The notes under the pieces: generated by a model | What the model saw: only the letters and a program-made list of their open reading frames with translations | Told to the model about the DNA's origin: nothing | Database searches by the model: none | Assembly: GCA_902478995.1 (NCBI GenBank) | Contig: CABSNF010000018.1 | Location: forward strand, 1 to 28,028 | Source of the DNA: an uncultured Collinsella sp. | GTDB taxonomy: Bacteria; Actinomycetota; Coriobacteriia; Coriobacteriales; Coriobacteriaceae | Length of the DNA: 28,028 nucleotides | Direction: 5' to 3' | Made by a program: the position numbers and the translations under genes | Part shown: piece after piece, positions 7,979 to 15,753 of the stretch | Numbering within the stretch: position 1 is the stretch's first letter | How the letters are laid out: each line of letters starts with the position of its first letter

Positions 7979-8102
7979 CGGAAGTATGCGGCAAATTCTG
8001 GAACCTCCGAGCACACCCTGTTTTTTCGCAACAAAATGCCTGATAAACTAGCCTCAAAAGCCAGGTCCGCTCATAGGGTTCAGATTTTGCCGCATACTTC
8101 CG
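7979..8102. repeat. MITE-like element with 17-bp perfect terminal inverted repeats
   Basis: CGGAAGTATGCGGCAAA (7979-7995) is exactly inverted at 8086-8102, and the match extends imperfectly about 10 nt further inward (TTCTGGAACC against GGTTCAGAT). The 124-bp unit holds no gene. I see no clear target duplication (flanks TTTT and GATT). It resembles a non-autonomous transposable or palindromic repeat. Confidence 0.65.
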
Positions 8103-8156
8103 GATTGACGCTGGCATCACTCGCTTCAAAGAGATGATTTCGGCCAGGAGGGCATT

Positions 8157-9230
8157 ATGGACCTGACGCTTTGTGGGCAATCCGCCTTTAACTACTACCG
8201 CATCCCGCCGCAGGTATTAGGCCTTTACCCCGCCATTAGCCTTGGCAATATGGATCGCAGATGTTGTGGCCTCGGAAGTCATGCAGTTGTAAAAGACCTG
8301 CTTCACGCACCACTTCACAGGCTTGTATTCACTCGGGCACAATCCGGGTCGCGAAGCCTGTTTAAATCGCACCTCCTGACCCAAGAACCACCTCCGGGGT
8401 CGTTTAGGCAGACTGAACATGGGTTTGATGTCACGTCACCGGAGTTCACGCTGCTCAGCCTTGCCACGCAGGTCTCACGCAACCAGTTACTCATGGCGTG
8501 CTACGAGATGTGCGGCTCCTTTGCAGTGTTTAAGCCCTGCGAGCGAACGCAACAACAACTCGATGAAGCTATTTCGCTTAAGTTCATTCCACCCAACTGC
8601 GGCTGGGAGCGAGTTAACGACACCAAGGGCAATGACACCAACTTGTGGAAGCGCACGCCGCTTCTTACCGCAACGGATATCGCCGCGTTCGCCAAGCAAG
8701 CCGCAGGCCTGCGCGGCGTCAAACAACTGCGCTGGGCGGCCGAGCACATGACGGGGCAGGCCGCCTCGCCCTTCGAAGTACAGACCTCCATGCTTATCTC
8801 GCTCCCCCGCGACGAGGGCGGCCAGGGCATCGAGATCGCCAACAACGCGCGCATCCCGCTCAGTGAAGCCGCACGTTCGCTGTATGACAAAACCTGCTGC
8901 TACGCCGATATCCTCATCGAAAGCGCCACCGACAGCATGGGCGTCATTCTGGAATGCCAAGGCCGCTCTGCCCACGACAGCGAAGCCGCGAGCCTCTCCG
9001 ATGCCGAGCGCGCCACCGCACTCACAAGCATGGGCTACGACGTCATCCAAATTACCTATGACCAGATCAAGGAGAAGAAGAGCTTCGACCACATAGCCGA
9101 GCTCATCCATAAAAAGGCCGGGCTTCCCCACATCCCAAAGACCAAACAGGAGCGCATTGCCGAAGATACCTTACGGCAAGAGCTACTTGTCGATTGGGTT
9201 GAGCTATTCACTGCCGGGCCGGCCAGCTAG
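8157..9230 (+). CDS. DUF559-like (PD-(D/E)XK-fold) protein, function unknown
   Basis: Predicted 357-aa cytosolic protein. AGGAGG lies about 6 nt before ATG 8157. The C-terminal third has the pattern of DUF559/Vsr-type nuclease-fold domains: a YADILIE strand at 249-255, ILECQGRSAHD at 264-274, then D282 and R285, and a GYDVIQITYDQI strand. The Glu-x-Gln at 266-268 replaces the usual Glu-x-Lys, so activity is uncertain. The N-terminal half (CGQSAFNYYR at 6-15, TSPEFTLLSLATQ about 93-105, YEMCGSFAV about 116-124) resembles AbiEi-like antitoxin or regulator proteins found in actinobacteria. I infer a DNA-binding or nuclease-derived regulator, but no partner toxin is adjacent. Its 3' end overlaps the convergent phospholipase-like gene by 4 bases. 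Confidence 0.7.
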   Translation: MDLTLCGQSAFNYYRIPPQVLGLYPAISLGNMDRRCCGLGSHAVVKDLLHAPLHRLVFTRAQSGSRSLFKSHLLTQEPPPGSFRQTEHGFDVTSPEFTLLSLATQVSRNQLLMACYEMCGSFAVFKPCERTQQQLDEAISLKFIPPNCGWERVNDTKGNDTNLWKRTPLLTATDIAAFAKQAAGLRGVKQLRWAAEHMTGQAASPFEVQTSMLISLPRDEGGQGIEIANNARIPLSEAARSLYDKTCCYADILIESATDSMGVILECQGRSAHDSEAASLSDAERATALTSMGYDVIQITYDQIKEKKSFDHIAELIHKKAGLPHIPKTKQERIAEDTLRQELLVDWVELFTAGPAS

Positions 9231-10075
9231 CAGCTAGCAATCAGGGGCAGCGCAGGCACATCGGGCGATTCGACACGGGCGGCAAAACCCGCCTCGGTCA
9301 GCTCGATGACCTCGGTAAACGTTGCGTCGAAGAATTCCTCGGTTAGCAGGCGGTATGGCGGATGGTCGGGATCGCCGGGGTTTTCGCGTACAATCTCGTG
9401 CATGACGCCGATGGTCTTGAGCACATACTCCTTATGGATGGGATACTGCCCAAAACGCGTCGCCGCAGTATACAGGCGATCGGTCGCGCGCGGAATCGAA
9501 ACAATGCCGAGCGTCTTGCCGAACCAGTCAAAGTCGCCTTGCTTTTTAATGCGGAACTCCTCGCACGGCTTGCCGCCGTGCGCCTCCAGGTACTGATTCA
9601 CGCGCGTATTCCATACGGTATCGGCCACCAGATGCGACCAGACACCCAGTGTCAAATCGAGCAACGACTGCGCCACATCTTCGGACGCAAGCGAGAACTC
9701 ACGAGCACCGGGACCGGCAACCGGCTCGGCATCCTTGTAGCGTTGGGGATAATGTACCCGATTGAGTCGCTCGCGCTCCTCGACAATCGAGGTCGCGGCA
9801 GCCGGCGTACCAACAGGCGCCCCTTTGAGCAGCGGCGCCACATAGGTATCCCAGAACTCGTGCTCGCGCGGCTTAGGGATAGGTTCGGGCTTTGCAAAGT
9901 GCGTAATGCGGTATGGGATGGGATCGGCGATGCCAGGGACCATATAGCCCACGAAGATATCCGGAACCACGCAGCCAAACAAAAAGGCATTGCGGTCGCG
10001 CACGCTATTGGCAAGCGCACCGGTGCGCTCCAGCAAACGCTCCGTCTGAGCGATATGAATGTTCCAGCTTGGCAT
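9227..10075 (-). CDS. Zinc-dependent phospholipase C-like domain protein
   Basis: Predicted 282-aa protein with the features of the Zn_dep_PLPC family. It begins MPSWNIHIAQTERLL, followed by an Asp/Asn-rich DRNAFLFGCVVPDI segment, RITHF, and a metal-site-like GVWSHLVADTVWN. These supply the His and Asp residues expected for zinc ligands. No signal peptide is seen, unlike the secreted clostridial alpha-toxin type, so this is more likely one of the intracellular hydrolases of unknown substrate common in Firmicutes and Actinobacteria. ATG 10075 was chosen because the family starts at MP(S/A) and a GGGGG tract lies 5 nt upstream; an in-frame ATG at 10087 has a poor site. Convergent with the DUF559-like gene. 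Confidence 0.78.
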   Translation of the reverse strand: MPSWNIHIAQTERLLERTGALANSVRDRNAFLFGCVVPDIFVGYMVPGIADPIPYRITHFAKPEPIPKPREHEFWDTYVAPLLKGAPVGTPAAATSIVEERERLNRVHYPQRYKDAEPVAGPGAREFSLASEDVAQSLLDLTLGVWSHLVADTVWNTRVNQYLEAHGGKPCEEFRIKKQGDFDWFGKTLGIVSIPRATDRLYTAATRFGQYPIHKEYVLKTIGVMHEIVRENPGDPDHPPYRLLTEEFFDATFTEVIELTEAGFAARVESPDVPALPLIASC

Positions 10076-10100
10076 AGCCACCCCCATAAAAACCTGGATA

Positions 10101-10109
10101 ACTATACCA
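10101..10109 (-). promoter_or_regulatory. Extended -10 promoter of the phospholipase-like gene
   Basis: TGG followed directly by TATAGT on the minus strand, about 25 nt before ATG 10075. No -35 hexamer is evident, as allowed for extended -10 promoters. Confidence 0.4.
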
Positions 10110-10118
10110 TCACGGCAA

Positions 10119-10134
10119 AGCCGCGCAGGCGGCT
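10119..10134 (-). terminator. Weak hairpin after the ECF transporter operon
   Basis: AGCCGC and GCGGCT form a 6-bp stem with a 4-nt loop 20 nt after the nikO/cbiO stop, but only a short T-run (TTT) follows. Confidence 0.28.
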
Positions 10135-10154
10135 ACGCACGCTCTACGCAGCAA

Positions 10155-10925
10155 CTATTCCGCAGCGCCGCTCTCGGTTCCATACGACGACACCGGCGCC
10201 TCGACCACATGGTGATATCGATCGATATAGATTGCACGGGCACCCAGGCGTCGCACCAAATCCTGGTGATGTGTGCTCATCAAGACCGTCTTACCCGCCG
10301 CGACGTAGGCCAGCAAGAAGTTGACCACGATGTCGCATGAATCCTCGTCGAGCCCATTGGTAGGCTCGTCGAGCACCAGGATATCCGGGTTCATCGACAC
10401 CACCGCAGCCAGCGCAACGCGCTTCTTTTGCCCGCCCGAGAGCTGATAGGGAGAGACGTCGGCAAGGTCGGCAACCTGGAATAGCTCCATGGCATCGCGG
10501 ACGCGGCGCTCGAGCTCGTCTGCCGGCAGCCCCATCTGCGCGGGACCAAAAGCAACTTCCTCGCCCACCGTAGCGCAGAACAGCTGGGCGTCGGCATTCT
10601 GGAACACAAAGCCCACGCGCTGATGGAACCGCTGGGCCGTCGCGGAATCCTTGAGATATGCCGCATCGACCATACACCCGTCAAACAGGTATGCCCCTGC
10701 GTCCGCGAGTTCAAGGCCGTTAATAAGACGCATAATCGTCGTCTTACCGCAGCCGTTGGGACCGAGCAGGGCAACGAGTTCACCACGATCGACCTGCAGC
10801 GACACGCCATCGACAACCGTATGCCCCGCATAGGAGAACACCACGTCGCGCAACTCAATAAGCGGCGCGCCCTCGGCGCCGCCCGCACCGTTCGTGCCCG
10901 CCGCACTATTCATATCGATCGTCAA
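10155..10925 (-). CDS. ECF transporter ATP-binding subunit (NikO/CbiO)
   Basis: Predicted 256-aa ABC ATPase that powers the metal ECF transporter. Walker A GPNGCGKTT at 55-63, Q-loop FQN near 108-110, signature LSGGQKKR at 162-169, Walker B ILVLDEPT at 182-189 and an H-loop in STHHQD are all present. The C-terminus is short (SYGTESGAAE). The start is uncertain: TTG 10925 has a GAAGGG site about 8 nt upstream, while the in-frame ATG 10913 has none; the first 20 residues are Gly/Ala-rich and not conserved. It follows the Q subunit by 44 nt in the M-Q-O operon. Nickel rather than cobalt is favoured by the operator upstream of the operon. Confidence 0.88.
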   Translation of the reverse strand: MTIDMNSAAGTNGAGGAEGAPLIELRDVVFSYAGHTVVDGVSLQVDRGELVALLGPNGCGKTTIMRLINGLELADAGAYLFDGCMVDAAYLKDSATAQRFHQRVGFVFQNADAQLFCATVGEEVAFGPAQMGLPADELERRVRDAMELFQVADLADVSPYQLSGGQKKRVALAAVVSMNPDILVLDEPTNGLDEDSCDIVVNFLLAYVAAGKTVLMSTHHQDLVRRLGARAIYIDRYHHVVEAPVSSYGTESGAAE

Positions 10926-10969
10926 AACGTCGCCCTTCCCTACTCACATCGACGGCTAGACCGCCCGCG

Positions 10970-11812
10970 CTACAGTACCGCACACAACACGGCGAGCAAC
11001 GCCACGCCGACCGCATAGACCGCATCGCGCCAGCCAAAGCCGCCCCGCGCAGGAGCCGGATACGCACCGGCAAAGCCGCGGCAGAGCATGGCCTCGTCCA
11101 TCGCGCGGCTGCATTCCATCGCCTTGATAAAGGTCATGCCCATGATACCCGCGATCGAATCGGTACGCGAAAATCCCTCAGGCGCACGGCCAACGCTGCG
11201 TAGCATGACCGATTCGCACAGATTGTGCGCCGTTCGGCCCAGCACCTCGATGTGCTTGAGCGCCATATCAAACGTAAAGATAACTTCGTCGGGTAGATGC
11301 AACATCTTGAGCGCCGCCGACATGCGGCTCCAGGTGAGCGTCCACGAAACACCCAGCACGAGCGACACGTTAATGAACGTCTTAAGCGCAATTTTGAGCA
11401 TGGCACCCGTAGCGGAAGCGCCCAGCAGCAGGGCAGGCAGTGCCAGAACCACTGCGAGCCCCGTGGCGCCGAGCGCCGGTACAATGGTCGCACGCAGCCC
11501 GCGTACGGGGCGCACGGCAACGAGCACCAGCGCAATGGCCGCCATCAACATGAGGTACAGCGGGCTCTGTGTCAGACACACGCACAGGACGCAGACGAAC
11601 ATCCCCACCAGGCGCACCGGAGCCGAAACGCAAGAAAGGGCGCGGTCGACCATCGACCCGCCCTCGTGCGCGCCCCCACCCAGGCGAACCCGCTCAAGCA
11701 GGCTCGCCAGGTGCAGGACATTCTTTTGCATCACGCGATGCCGAGCCCCCACGGGCTCATATCGCTCCTCGGCCGCAAGCCAGCTAGGCAGCTCGGCTAT
11801 TGCCATGAGCAC
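10970..11812 (-). CDS. ECF transporter transmembrane subunit (NikQ/CbiQ)
   Basis: Predicted 280-aa membrane T component linking the substrate-binding M subunit to the ATPase. Several hydrophobic helices are visible between about 65 and 160 and at the C-terminus. The cytoplasmic coupling region includes AMDEAMLCRGFAG, matching the Ala-Met/Arg-Gly helix pattern of CbiQ proteins. GTG 11812 is preferred because AAGGA lies 5 nt upstream; ATG 11806 is 11 nt away from the same site. The gene begins 29 nt inside the end of the M-subunit gene, so translation is probably coupled. Confidence 0.85.
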   Translation of the reverse strand: MLMAIAELPSWLAAEERYEPVGARHRVMQKNVLHLASLLERVRLGGGAHEGGSMVDRALSCVSAPVRLVGMFVCVLCVCLTQSPLYLMLMAAIALVLVAVRPVRGLRATIVPALGATGLAVVLALPALLLGASATGAMLKIALKTFINVSLVLGVSWTLTWSRMSAALKMLHLPDEVIFTFDMALKHIEVLGRTAHNLCESVMLRSVGRAPEGFSRTDSIAGIMGMTFIKAMECSRAMDEAMLCRGFAGAYPAPARGGFGWRDAVYAVGVALLAVLCAVL

Positions 11813-12869
11813 CGCTTTCCTTAACCGTCAGCGAGATCAGGCGGAATGCGATGGTGAGCACCGCCACGCCAATCACGCCGGACAGGATATACATGGCAGC
11901 CTGACCGGCAAAGCCAAGGCCCTGCTCCTCGGAATAGGCCTGCAGATAATCGCCCGTGGGCAGGGCATCGGCAAAGGTCGGAGTATCGAGGCCAACCGAA
12001 GTCTGCAGACTGTCGTCACCAGCCTCCTGAACGGCGGTCGCGGCGCCCTCGGCGTCCCACTCGCCCCATGCGTCACCCGTGGCCAGCAGGCCCAGCGGCG
12101 TGGCCACGACAAGCACGGCGACCAGGATGAGCGTGGGGACCAGCGAGGTCTTCTTGGCGGCTGCGCCCTCGGCAGTAAACTGTCCATCGGCGGCTTCGGG
12201 GCCGACGATAACGCCCGGCGCCGTCTTCTTGATAAAGCCGTAGATCGCGGCAGTCGCCACGCCCTCGACCACACCGGCTACCAGCATGTGCGGAATCAAC
12301 ATGGCCGGAATGGAAACAGACAGCGGGAAGGGGCAGTATAGCGGGGCACCCGAGGCGTTGGTGAAGAGCATCGGCTGAATGCCGAACTCGATGGCAGCGC
12401 ACAGGGCAGCCACGCACAAGCCGATCCAGCCGCTCACGATGGCAGAAACCGAAGTGCCCCAGCTCTTGTCGTGCAGGCGGCCGTTGAGCGCACGGAACAC
12501 GATGGCTGCCACAAACGGCAGCACAAATGCCATGTTAAAGCAGTTGGCTCCAAAGGACAGGATGCCGCCGTCGCCAAACAGCAGCGCCTGCAGTGCCAGT
12601 GCGACCGAAACCGCAATGGCCGCGGCCTCGGGGCCCAGCAGCAGCGCGATGAGTGCACCGCCGACGGCGTGACCCGTGGTGCCGCCGGGCAGCGGCACGT
12701 TAAACATCATGAGCAAGAAGGAGAACGCAGCGCAGATGCCCAGGAAAGCCATGTGCTCGCGATCGAGCGTGGCGCGTACCTTTTTGATGCAATGGACCCA
12801 AACGGGCACCATCGCCACCGCCATGACGGCATCGGTCTGCGGGGACAGATAATTATCTGGAATGTGCAT
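11784..12869 (-). CDS. Nickel/cobalt ECF transporter M subunit fused to a PDGLE domain
   Basis: Predicted 361-aa membrane protein, first gene of the operon. Residues 1 to about 220 form the CbiM/NikM substrate-binding component. It begins MHIPDN, where Met1 and His2 are the known amino-terminal metal ligands, followed by TTGHAVGGALIA and LFGDGGILSFGAN with conserved His and Asn. After a linker, a PDGLE/CbiN-like domain begins near ATPLGLLATGDAWGEW and ends with a last transmembrane helix, as in NikMN fusions. No separate CbiN gene is present. GGGAGG lies 5 nt before ATG 12869. The NikR-type operator supports nickel, although the family also includes cobalt transporters. Confidence 0.88.
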   Translation of the reverse strand: MHIPDNYLSPQTDAVMAVAMVPVWVHCIKKVRATLDREHMAFLGICAAFSFLLMMFNVPLPGGTTGHAVGGALIALLLGPEAAAIAVSVALALQALLFGDGGILSFGANCFNMAFVLPFVAAIVFRALNGRLHDKSWGTSVSAIVSGWIGLCVAALCAAIEFGIQPMLFTNASGAPLYCPFPLSVSIPAMLIPHMLVAGVVEGVATAAIYGFIKKTAPGVIVGPEAADGQFTAEGAAAKKTSLVPTLILVAVLVVATPLGLLATGDAWGEWDAEGAATAVQEAGDDSLQTSVGLDTPTFADALPTGDYLQAYSEEQGLGFAGQAAMYILSGVIGVAVLTIAFRLISLTVKESGAHGNSRAA

Positions 12870-12926
12870 ATACGCCTCCCGGTTATCGGCGCACGGAATT
12901 GCAACGCCGCTTGAATCACCTTGTCA

Positions 12927-12954
12927 GTGTTACGTATTGTCAGATTCGTAACAC
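12927..12954. promoter_or_regulatory. NikR-type operator
   Basis: GTGTTACG, 12 nt, CGTAACAC is a perfect 8-bp dyad. Read as GTGTTAC-N14-GTAACAC it fits the NikR operator consensus reported for Desulfovibrio-type NikR proteins (GTGTTAC-N13/14-GTAACAC). It begins a few bases after the predicted transcription start, a position suited to repression by nickel-loaded NikR. No nikR gene is in the window. Confidence 0.78.
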
Positions 12955-12964
12955 GCCGCGGGCT

Positions 12965-12993
12965 ATCATAGCAAAACGGCGCACTGCCGACAA
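12965..12993 (-). promoter_or_regulatory. Promoter of the metal ECF transporter operon
   Basis: On the minus strand, TTGTCG (12993-12988), 17-bp spacer, TATGAT (12970-12965). Predicted transcription start near 12958, immediately before the NikR-type operator. Confidence 0.7.
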
Positions 12994-13007
12994 AGCAGCA
13001 CGCCGTT
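12973..13007 (-). terminator. Candidate terminator of pheST
   Basis: AACGGCG (13007-13001) pairs with CGCCGTT (12981-12975) with an inner GCTGC/GCAG extension, followed by TTTTGC. It is about 110 nt after the pheT stop and overlaps the -35 of the downstream transporter promoter. Confidence 0.45.
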
Positions 13008-13115
13008 ATGTAATGCGCGTGTCATATATGCAGGCTCAGCAGCGCCTTATACCGGCCATAGCAGTCACGTAGGATTCGGCAGCAGCCACCGCTGACCCAT
13101 ACCCCAGCGCAGGAC

Positions 13116-15569
13116 CTAGCCGCGGACCTCGCCGTTTACGCCCTTGCACACCTTGGTAACGATCTTCTGGTGCGCCTTTTCGACCTCTTCGCTGGTAAGC
13201 GTGTGGTCGTCGGAGCGATACGTAAGCGCAAAGGCCATGGACTTCTTGCCCGCTCCGACGCGGATGGGATCGCGGTAGACGTCGAACAGACGCACACCCT
13301 CGAGCAGCTTGCCTCCGGCGCTGGTAATACGGCGCTCAAGATCCTCGCAGGTCACAGTGTTGTCGACCACGATAGCAAGGTCGTGCTCAACGGCCGGGTA
13401 CTGCGAGAACTCACGGTAGTTCTCCTGGTTGCGGGCGCCCTTGATCAGCTTGTCCAGGTCGAGCTCAAAGGCAACGACAACCTCGTCAATGCCCATAGCC
13501 TCGCGCGCCTCGGGGTGAATCTCGCCAACCCAGCCCAGCACGGTACCGCCCGAGAGCACCTCGGCGGCGCGACCCGGCTGCAAGAAGGCATAGCCCTCGC
13601 CCTCGACGGGACGGAAGCGGACCTTCTCGATGCGCAGCTGGGCAAGCAGCTCCTCGACAATGCCCTTGCCAAAGAAGAAACGCAGCTTACGGTACTTCAT
13701 GTTCCAAGACCGCTCGCTCCACTGGCCCGAAAGCACGCCCGCCACGGACTTGGTCTCCTTGGGCAGACTGGCGTTCTCGCGACCGTGGAACAGGCTGCCG
13801 ACCTCGTACAGATGCACGTTGGGCGTACCGTGGGCCTCGTTGTAGGCCACGGACTGCAGCAAGCCCGGAAGCAGCGAGCGACGCATCTCGGTCTGCTCGG
13901 CGACCAACGGGTTCATGAGCACCACGGGGCAACCGCGGCCCTCGGTGGACATGCCGATCTTCTCCAGGTCGCCCGGGGCGGCAAAGCCAAAGGTCGTGGT
14001 CTCGTTGAGGCCACAGGCGCGCAGGATCTCGCCGACCTTGCGGGTAAGCTTCTGCTCGCGCGTCAGACCGCCGATGTGGTTCTTGGCAGCCGGAATGGTC
14101 GCCGTCACACGGCCCATGCCCCAGAGGCGCAGGACCTCCTCGATCAGGTCGATCTCACGCGGCAGGTCGGGACGGAAGCTCGGCGGCGTGACCATAAAGT
14201 CCTCGCCGTCGCGCTCGACGGTGCAGCCCAGGCGGGTGAGCGAGCGCTCGATAAAGTCGGGCTCGATGTCGGCACCGCAGATGGCGTGCACGCGGGCCAG
14301 GCGCAGCTTGATGCTGTCGATGGTCTTGGGCGCGGGGAACACGTCCACATAGCCGGGGGCGACCTCGCCGCCGGCGATCTCCTCGATGAGCGCGCACGTC
14401 ACATTGGCGACGTCCACGCAGCCGCTCTCGTCGACCTGGCGCTCAAAGCGGATGGAGGCGTCGGAGATCAGCGACAGGTCACGGCTGGTGTGCGAGGTGC
14501 GGCCGGCGTTGAAGCAGGCGCTCTCGACCATCACATCGACGGTATCGTCCTCGATCTCGGAATCCATACCGCCCATGACACCGGCCAGCGCCACGGGACG
14601 CTCGCCGTCGGTGATGAGGCCCATGCCGGCGTCGAGCACGCGCTCCTCGCCGTCGAGCGTCGTGAACTTCTCGTCCTGCTGGGCGGCGCGAACCACCACA
14701 CGACGGTGGCCATCGCGCTCGGCAAAGGTGTCCAGGTCAAAGGCGTGCAGCGGCTGACCGGTGAGCATCATCACATAGTTGGTGATGTCGACGATGTTGT
14801 TGTGCGGGCGCACACCCAAGGCGTTAAGGCGCTTGACCATCCAGTCGGGCGACGAGCCGACCTTGACGTTGCGCACGATGCGGGCAACGTAGCGGTCGCA
14901 CAGGCCCTCGTCGGCAATCTCGACGGAAAGCTCGTCGTCGGTCGCGCGGCCGGTCTCGGCTTTGATGGCGGGCAGCTCAACGTGGAAATCGCGATCGAAG
15001 ATGGCGCCGGTCTCGCGGGCCATACCGATCATAGACAGGCAGTCGGGGCGGTTGGGCGTGATCTCGCAGTCGAGCACGGTATCACTCGAGCCCACGTACT
15101 CGGCAAACGGCATGCCGCAGGGCGTATCCTCGGGCAGGATCATGATGCCGGAGTGGTCGCCACCCAGGCCGAGCTCGCGCGCGGAGCAGTTCATGCCCAT
15201 GGACACGACGCCGCGAAGCTTGCTCTTCTTGATCTTGACGTCGCCGGGAAGCACGGCGCCAATCATGGCCGTGACGATGTGGTCGCCGGCCTCGAAGTTC
15301 TGCGCGCCGCAGACGATCTGCAGCGGAGCGGGGTTGCCGTCGGCGTCGAGGTTCTTGTCACCCACGTCGACCGAGCACACATACATGTGGTCGCTATCGG
15401 GGTGCGGGGTCTTGGTGAGCACCTTGGCGGTCACCACGTGGTCGAAGGACTCGCCCACGGTGTCGATCGCCTCGACCTCGGTGCCGGTACGGATATATTC
15501 GTCCGAAAGGGTCTTGGGATCCTCCGGAATATCGATCATGGTCTTGAGCCAGTCGTAAGAAACACGCAT
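13116..15569 (-). CDS. pheT: Phenylalanyl-tRNA synthetase beta subunit
   Basis: Predicted 817-aa subunit of the alpha2-beta2 enzyme that charges tRNA-Phe. The N-terminal tRNA-binding (OB-fold) domain includes HVVTAKVLTKTPHPDSDHMYV near 44-65. The B3/B4 editing region, a B5 domain, and the catalytic-like core (ending around SQYPAVEHDLAIVVD) follow. The C-terminal FDX-ACB anticodon-binding domain ends KSMAFALTYRSDDHTLT and EVEKAHQKIV. Length is typical for the bacterial beta subunit. AAGGAGAG lies about 6 nt before ATG 15569. It is the second gene of the pheS-pheT transcript, separated from pheS by 184 nt that hold a structured repeat, which is unusually wide for this pair. Confidence 0.97.
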   Translation of the reverse strand: MRVSYDWLKTMIDIPEDPKTLSDEYIRTGTEVEAIDTVGESFDHVVTAKVLTKTPHPDSDHMYVCSVDVGDKNLDADGNPAPLQIVCGAQNFEAGDHIVTAMIGAVLPGDVKIKKSKLRGVVSMGMNCSARELGLGGDHSGIMILPEDTPCGMPFAEYVGSSDTVLDCEITPNRPDCLSMIGMARETGAIFDRDFHVELPAIKAETGRATDDELSVEIADEGLCDRYVARIVRNVKVGSSPDWMVKRLNALGVRPHNNIVDITNYVMMLTGQPLHAFDLDTFAERDGHRRVVVRAAQQDEKFTTLDGEERVLDAGMGLITDGERPVALAGVMGGMDSEIEDDTVDVMVESACFNAGRTSHTSRDLSLISDASIRFERQVDESGCVDVANVTCALIEEIAGGEVAPGYVDVFPAPKTIDSIKLRLARVHAICGADIEPDFIERSLTRLGCTVERDGEDFMVTPPSFRPDLPREIDLIEEVLRLWGMGRVTATIPAAKNHIGGLTREQKLTRKVGEILRACGLNETTTFGFAAPGDLEKIGMSTEGRGCPVVLMNPLVAEQTEMRRSLLPGLLQSVAYNEAHGTPNVHLYEVGSLFHGRENASLPKETKSVAGVLSGQWSERSWNMKYRKLRFFFGKGIVEELLAQLRIEKVRFRPVEGEGYAFLQPGRAAEVLSGGTVLGWVGEIHPEAREAMGIDEVVVAFELDLDKLIKGARNQENYREFSQYPAVEHDLAIVVDNTVTCEDLERRITSAGGKLLEGVRLFDVYRDPIRVGAGKKSMAFALTYRSDDHTLTSEEVEKAHQKIVTKVCKGVNGEVRG

Positions 15570-15652
15570 CTAGCTCTCCTTTCATACTGAAAGCCTGCGA
15601 AGAGATGCAGGTAGAAACTTCAACTTTGTGAACATTCCTTACAAAGCGAGGG

Positions 15653-15745
15653 TTGTCCAAGTGCGGCAGATCGGCCCGAAAGAGGAGCGCCGCGTACTTT
15701 GGTACGCAAGCGACGAATGAGCGCCGAGGTGCCGTGCTTGGGCAA
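15653..15745. repeat. Structured repeat between pheS and pheT
   Basis: TTGTCCAAGTGCGGCA (15653-15668) is inverted, with G-T pairs, at 15730-15745. A central hairpin GCGTAC-TTTG-GTACGC occupies 15692-15707. The unit has no open frame and no T-run, so it is not a terminator. It would fold in the pheST mRNA. It looks like a dispersed intergenic palindrome. Confidence 0.6.
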
Positions 15746-15753
15746 GCCGCAGC

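Noticed and set aside
7833..8180. 115-codon open frame on the minus strand
   Set aside because: It runs through the MITE-like repeat and into the start of the DUF559-like gene on the other strand, has no convincing ribosome binding site and no recognisable domain.
10155..12869. Cobalt-specific CbiMNQO assignment
   Set aside because: The NikR-type operator and the M-PDGLE fusion favour nickel, and no cobalamin gene is nearby; cobalt is not excluded.
13170..15590. 806-codon open frame antisense to pheT
   Set aside because: Same artefact; pheT on the other strand has full family motifs.
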